Assembly: GCA_905197385.1 (NCBI GenBank)
Contig: CAJJYO010000059.1
Coordinates: 1-8,400, forward strand
DNA from: an uncultured Collinsella sp.
GTDB taxonomy: Bacteria > Actinomycetota > Coriobacteriia > Coriobacteriales > Coriobacteriaceae
Direction: 5' to 3'
DNA: 8,400 nt
Made by a program: the position numbers and the translations under genes. How positions within the stretch are numbered: position 1 is the stretch's first letter; every line of letters starts with the position of its first letter. Shown one piece after another: positions 4,823-8,400 of this stretch. Under the pieces are notes generated by a model, which was not told where the DNA came from, did no database searches, and saw nothing but the letters and a program-made list of their open reading frames with translations.

Positions 4823-7588
4823 ATGGACCAAGATCGCCAAAACAGCCAAAACCACGATATGGAGCACGCGGGTCGCGACCGGGAGTTCGCGACCTACCGT
4901 ACCGCTCAAAGCTCAAACGATATGGTGCCGACGGTTTTTCGCCGTGGCATCTACCGCACGATTCGGGGCAGTCTTAAGCGCTTCCTATCTATCGTGGTCA
5001 TCACTGCGCTTGGCGTGAGCGTGATGTGCGGCCTTAAGGCGGGCTGCGAGGATTTGTGCGATTCGGTCGACGCCTATTTTGACCAGCAGAATGTCTATGA
5101 CATTAACGTGCAGTCGACCTATGGCCTTACGCGCGACGATCTCGCGGCTATCCAAGAGGTCGACGGCGTCGAGACGGTCGAGGGCATCTACACCGAGACC
5201 GCCTACACCGCCGTGGGCACAACGCGCGAGCGCGTGGTCGTGCAAAGTCTCTCCAAGGAGAACATCGATCAGCCGGTGCTGGTGAGCGGCGATTTGCCCG
5301 AGAGCGCCGATGAAGTCGCGGTGACTTCGAAGTTCCTGAAGGCTTCGGGCAAAAAGCTCGGCGATACGGTGAGTTTTGCCGCCAATGACGCGAGCTCGTC
5401 CAACCAAAGTGCCAAGGATCAGTTTGCCGCGGGCGATTACACCATTACGGCCGAGGTCCTCGATCCTACCGACGTGAGCTCCGACTCGACAGTCAACGCC
5501 TTTCGCGCTGCTTCGGCTGCGGACTATAAGTTCTATGTGAGCGAGGATGCCGCGACATCTTCTTCCTACTCCGCGGTCCACGTGATCGTCGAGGGAACCA
5601 AGAGTCTTAACTCCTATTCAGATGCCTACACGACAAAGATCAACGAGGTCAAAGGCAACATCGAGAAGATCCGCGAGGAGCGTGAGAAGGCGCGCGTCCA
5701 GGAGTTGACGGTTGACACGCCGTCAAGCTTGGATACGGCCGAGCGTCAGGCCGCCATGCTCTTTGGGATCGAGCAGGATAACATCAACCGTATGGCCGAG
5801 GGCAGCGAGGAGCGCGTCCAGGCTCAGGCCGAGTTGGACCAGCGCCGCGCCGCCGCCGACCAGCATTTTGCCGATGCCCGCGCCGAGCTTTCCGATCTGG
5901 GCGAATGCACCTGGTACATTCAGGACCGCGGTAACATCGCAAGCTACTCGAGCGTCGAGAGCGACAGTTCTTCGATCGAGGCCATCGCCACGGTTTTCCC
6001 ATTTATCTTCTTTGTCGTCGCTGTGCTCATCAGTCTTACCACCGCCACGCGCATGGTCGAGGAGGAGCGCACGCTTATTGGCCTGTACAAGGCGCTTGGC
6101 TATTCACGCGAGCGCATCCTGTCCAAATACGTGGACTATGCGCTGTGGGCATGTCTGATCGGCGGCGTGCTCGGCAACATCATCGGATTTGTGGGCCTGC
6201 CGCTGTTCCTGTTTACGGTGTTCGACGACATGTACTCGCTGCCTCAGATGCTGCTCTCGTACGACATCGTGTCCTCAATCGTCTCGGTGGCGCTGTTTGC
6301 CGTGGGCGTGGTGGGCGCTACGATTATCGCCTGCCGCCACGAGATGGCCGAGACCCCGGCCTCGCTCATGCGTCCCAAGGCCCCACGCGCCGGCTCTCGC
6401 ATCTTGCTTGAGCGCATCGGCTTTATCTGGCGCCGCATGGGCTTTTTGAACAAGGTGGCAGCACGTAACCTGTTCCGCTACAAAAAGCGCGCTTTTATGA
6501 CCATCTTCGGTATCGCCGGCTGCACGGCGCTCGTGATCTGCGGTATGGGCATTCGCGACACGTCGGTGGCGCTTTCGCCCAAACAGTACGGGCATATCAC
6601 GCGCTACGACCTGCTGGCGGTCGCCAATCCCGACGATTTTTCGCAGACGTGCGCGGCATTGGATGAGCGCAGCGCGGCCAATGATTTCAACGTGACCGTG
6701 ACCTCGACCCTGCCGATTATGACCGACAACGTCACCTTTACGTTTGGCGGCAAGAGCGAGACCGTGCAGCTGATCGTGGTGCCCGATGACCGCACGGGTG
6801 ACTTGGGCGATTACGTGCGTCTGGAGGATGAGTCCAATGAACCGCTGCCTTTGCGTGACGGAGACGTGTATCTGAGCAAGAGTTCACAGCTGGTGCTGGG
6901 GATTCAGCCGGGCGATACGGCTCACGTCCAGGATTCGTCGCTCAATGTTGCCAAGGTCAAAGTCAGCGACATTTCGCTTAACTATCTGGGCAACACGCTT
7001 TACATGACGCAGGGCACCTATGAGCGTGCGTTCGGTCGAAGCGCACGTCTTAACGGCGTCTTTGTGCTGCTTAAGGGTTCGTCGGCCGACCAGATTGCGT
7101 TTAGCAAGAATCTTAAGAGTGACGGTTGGCTTACGATTTCGAGTACGGCCGAGCATTGGGAAAACTATGAGGCGAACTTTACGATTATCAATTCGGTCGT
7201 GGTGCTCGTGACCTTCATGGCGGCGTGCCTATCGTTTGTGGTGGTGTTTACGCTGTCCAACACGAATATCTCCGAGCGCGAGCGCGAGCTGGCGACCATT
7301 AAGGTGTTGGGCTTCCGTCGCGGTGAGGTGCACCATTACGTCAACAAGGAGACGTTGATCCTCACGGCGATTGGCGCTGCGCTGGGCGTGCCGCTGGGCG
7401 GCTTGCTGGCCGAGAGTTTTACGTACATTTTGCAGATGCCGTCGCTGTACTTTGATGTCGAGGTCGAGCCGCTAAGCTACGTGCTCGCCGTGGTGCTTTC
7501 CTTTGGCTTTACGTTTATCGTCAACCTCGCCACCAATCGTACCCTCAACAAGATCGACATGGTCGGCGCCCTCAAGAGTGCCGAGTAA
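4823..7588 (+). CDS. ABC transporter permease with two FtsX domains
   Basis: Membrane partner of the preceding ATPase, 921 aa. I see eight membrane segments in two 4-TM halves. The first half has TM1 at about 54-72, a large outside domain, and then TM2-4 at about 387-410, 440-466 and 482-504. The second half has TM5 at about 556-577, a smaller outside domain, and then TM6-8 at about 788-811, 845-866 and 882-904. Each half has the FtsX-type coupling motif after its TM pair: EEERTLIGLYKALGY (about 413-427) and ERERELATIKVLGF (about 816-829). The first outside domain holds charged, probably coiled-coil stretches at about 271-296 and 329-356. The architecture is that of two-repeat FtsX/MacB-like exporters or lipoprotein translocators of Gram-positive bacteria, not the 10-TM BceB type. 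A GTG at 4811 would overlap the ATPase by seven bases; I prefer the ATG at 4823, though neither has a strong ribosome site. Transport substrate is unknown. Confidence 0.92.
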   Translation: MDQDRQNSQNHDMEHAGRDREFATYRTAQSSNDMVPTVFRRGIYRTIRGSLKRFLSIVVITALGVSVMCGLKAGCEDLCDSVDAYFDQQNVYDINVQSTYGLTRDDLAAIQEVDGVETVEGIYTETAYTAVGTTRERVVVQSLSKENIDQPVLVSGDLPESADEVAVTSKFLKASGKKLGDTVSFAANDASSSNQSAKDQFAAGDYTITAEVLDPTDVSSDSTVNAFRAASAADYKFYVSEDAATSSSYSAVHVIVEGTKSLNSYSDAYTTKINEVKGNIEKIREEREKARVQELTVDTPSSLDTAERQAAMLFGIEQDNINRMAEGSEERVQAQAELDQRRAAADQHFADARAELSDLGECTWYIQDRGNIASYSSVESDSSSIEAIATVFPFIFFVVAVLISLTTATRMVEEERTLIGLYKALGYSRERILSKYVDYALWACLIGGVLGNIIGFVGLPLFLFTVFDDMYSLPQMLLSYDIVSSIVSVALFAVGVVGATIIACRHEMAETPASLMRPKAPRAGSRILLERIGFIWRRMGFLNKVAARNLFRYKKRAFMTIFGIAGCTALVICGMGIRDTSVALSPKQYGHITRYDLLAVANPDDFSQTCAALDERSAANDFNVTVTSTLPIMTDNVTFTFGGKSETVQLIVVPDDRTGDLGDYVRLEDESNEPLPLRDGDVYLSKSSQLVLGIQPGDTAHVQDSSLNVAKVKVSDISLNYLGNTLYMTQGTYERAFGRSARLNGVFVLLKGSSADQIAFSKNLKSDGWLTISSTAEHWENYEANFTIINSVVVLVTFMAACLSFVVVFTLSNTNISERERELATIKVLGFRRGEVHHYVNKETLILTAIGAALGVPLGGLLAESFTYILQMPSLYFDVEVEPLSYVLAVVLSFGFTFIVNLATNRTLNKIDMVGALKSAE

Positions 7589-7627
7589 CCTGCCAAAAAG
7601 GGACAGGTTTATTTTGGCAGGTTTTAT
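7589..7627 (+). terminator. Hairpin directly after the permease stop; downstream copy of the 35-bp repeat
   Basis: It begins at the first base after the TAA. CCTGCCAAAA (7589-7598) and TTTTGGCAGG (7612-7621) form a perfect 10-bp stem around a 13-nt loop, and TTTT follows, so it can end the ABC transcript. Bases 7593-7627 are the exact inverse of 4027-4061. The precise identity of the loop as well as the arms shows the two are copies of one dispersed element and not just similar terminators. Confidence 0.8.
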
Positions 7628-7629
7628 CT

Positions 7630-7676
7630 GGGCAAACGCCGGACACCTACGGGCGATCCGGCGTTTGCCCCGTTTT
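7630..7676 (+). terminator. Strong Rho-independent terminator of the ABC operon
   Basis: A perfect 14-bp stem, GGGCAAACGCCGGA (7630-7643) against TCCGGCGTTTGCCC (7657-7670), surrounds a 13-nt loop and is followed by CGTTTTG. The T run lies on the plus side only, so it serves the ABC operon. It may also block the convergent minus-strand gene. Confidence 0.85.
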
Positions 7677-7703
7677 GCTGGGGATGTCTGTCGTTCAGTG
7701 CTC

Positions 7704-8024
7704 TTACTGGCCAATCCAGTGTTGCGCATAGCTCTTAATGTCCTCGGTAAAACCGTCAAGGTCGTCAAGGGTGATCACGCTGTCGATAAGCAAATTGGCT
7801 ATCTCGCGGTGCATTGTGCTGCGGCGAATGTCGTTTGCAATTACGCCTGAGGACAGCTTGTCTCTATTGAGGTGCTCTTCTAGTGCCCAAAATCTACTGG
7901 ACGCTTCGCTGTCGCCGTTCAGCATCTCAACGTACTGGCCGATGAGCTTTTCCATATAACGTTCTTGCCATTGAGGAAGCATTTTCTTAAACAGCTTCCA
8001 GTCGCTTTCGGCTACGTCGCGCAT
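7704..8024 (-). CDS. Small conserved hypothetical protein, 106 aa
   Basis: The protein starts MRDVAESDWKLFKKMLPQWQ and is rich in charged residues and predicted helix, with no signal peptide or membrane segment. The pattern (SDWKLF near the start, QERYMEKL, FWALEEHLNRDK, RRSTM, ITLDDLDGF) is familiar from a family of small cytoplasmic proteins of Firmicutes and Actinobacteria. Databases often label these hypothetical or, wrongly, multidrug transporter; the lack of any membrane segment argues against the transporter label. The start at 8024 is chosen because GGAGG lies four bases upstream. An in-frame ATG at 8066 would add 14 residues but has no clear ribosome site of its own. The gene faces the ABC operon tail to tail and stands alone in the window. 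Function unknown. Confidence 0.8.
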   Translation of the reverse strand: MRDVAESDWKLFKKMLPQWQERYMEKLIGQYVEMLNGDSEASSRFWALEEHLNRDKLSSGVIANDIRRSTMHREIANLLIDSVITLDDLDGFTEDIKSYAQHWIGQ

Positions 8025-8064
8025 ATGTCCTCCGCTCGTCAAACGGGCTTTCCATTTGCCTTTC

Positions 8065-8070
8065 ATTCTA
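8065..8070 (-). promoter_or_regulatory. Possible -10 box of the small hypothetical gene
   Basis: TAGAAT on the minus strand, five of six consensus bases, 40 bases before the start codon at 8024. No clear -35 box lies 16-18 bases upstream. If it is real, the ATG at 8066 is excluded as start. Confidence 0.3.
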
Positions 8071-8152
8071 TTTGGTTTTCGCTCGCAGGCGTGGATGAGA
8101 GGCTCTCTTTAGCCTTCGAGATTGGGCTTGAATGGGTCGTATGCCACAAAAC

Positions 8153-8292
8153 GGGCCTATCTACTACGTTTAATTGGATACTCTCAATCATGCCAGGAAA
8201 ACGAAAAATAAAACCGCAGGTAAAAGGCCTGTCGATTTTCAAAAAAGGCAGGTATGGTCGGCTCTCTCGAGTTAAACGTAGTAAATAGGCCC
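8153..8292. repeat. 140-bp element with 21-bp imperfect inverted ends
   Basis: The arms 8153-8173 (starts GGGCCTAT, ends CGTTTAA) and 8272-8292 match as inverted repeats at 20 of 21 positions. The single difference (8161/8284) is C-A on the plus strand but G-U in minus-strand RNA. Inside, ATCATGCC (8187-8194) can pair with GGTATGGT (8251-8258) in plus-strand RNA with two G-U pairs. CCTG (8228-8231) can pair either with CAGG at 8217-8220 or with CAGG at 8249-8252. AAAA lies just outside the left arm and TTTT outside the right. It may be a MITE-like repeat or a structured RNA. I see no target-site duplication and no transposase. Confidence 0.7.
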
Positions 8293-8400
8293 TTTTCTTG
8301 GCGCGTGGTCAGCTCAATGCTAATCTCCGTGCCGGAACTGGCCCAGTTGTTTGTAAGTTGGGTAGCGCGCAGAGATGTGGTGTAAGAGGCGGGGCATGCC
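8293..8400. other. Right edge, nothing recognised
   Basis: No RNA gene, promoter or recognisable protein is seen. One minus-strand frame is open from the right edge through this stretch and the repeat element to a TGA at 8184-8186. It could be the end of a gene beginning beyond the window, but nothing in it is familiar. Confidence 0.4.

Noticed and set aside
4985..5581. A 198-codon minus-strand frame inside the permease
   Set aside because: It is a GC-rich shadow of the permease gene and shows no recognisable motif.
8184..8400. Minus-strand frame entering from the right edge and ending in the palindromic element
   Set aside because: It is open for about 72 codons but shows no recognised domain, and two thirds of it lies in or next to the repeat. 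It cannot be judged without the sequence beyond the window.

Overview
This looks like chromosomal DNA of a moderately high-GC Gram-positive bacterium. A coriobacterium such as Collinsella or a relative is my best guess, based on the GC-rich ABC transporter genes, the small type II-C Cas9, the repeat sequence and the GyrI-like gene start. That placement is an inference and was not searched.

The left part is a compact type II-C CRISPR locus. At the left edge is the end of an array (36-nt repeats, 30-nt spacers) that continues beyond base 1. It ends at about 419 in a strongly altered repeat whose outer parts can still pair with the crRNA repeat, so it may be the anti-repeat of a plus-strand tracrRNA. 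A minus-strand promoter candidate and a good minus-strand terminator separate the array from cas9 (567-3578, minus, 1003 aa, all nuclease residues present). There is no cas1, cas2, csn2 or cas4 in the window.

Upstream of cas9 and on the same strand lies the 5' stump of a GyrI-like gene (3706-3843). Its promoter carries a perfect Gram-positive LexA (SOS) box at 3900-3913. I see no terminator between this promoter and cas9, so cas9 may have come under DNA-damage control after a deletion or insertion. This is the most interesting hypothesis in the window.

The middle and right part is an ordinary two-gene operon on the plus strand: a MacB/LolD-type ABC ATPase (4116-4817) and a 921-aa permease with two FtsX domains (4823-7588). 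A 35-bp sequence lies before the operon and again, inverted and identical, just after it. The downstream copy forms a hairpin and is followed by a 14-bp stem terminator. A small minus-strand gene of unknown function (7704-8024) follows. Then comes a roughly 140-bp element bounded by 21-bp imperfect inverted repeats (8153-8292), and about 100 bases in which I recognise nothing.
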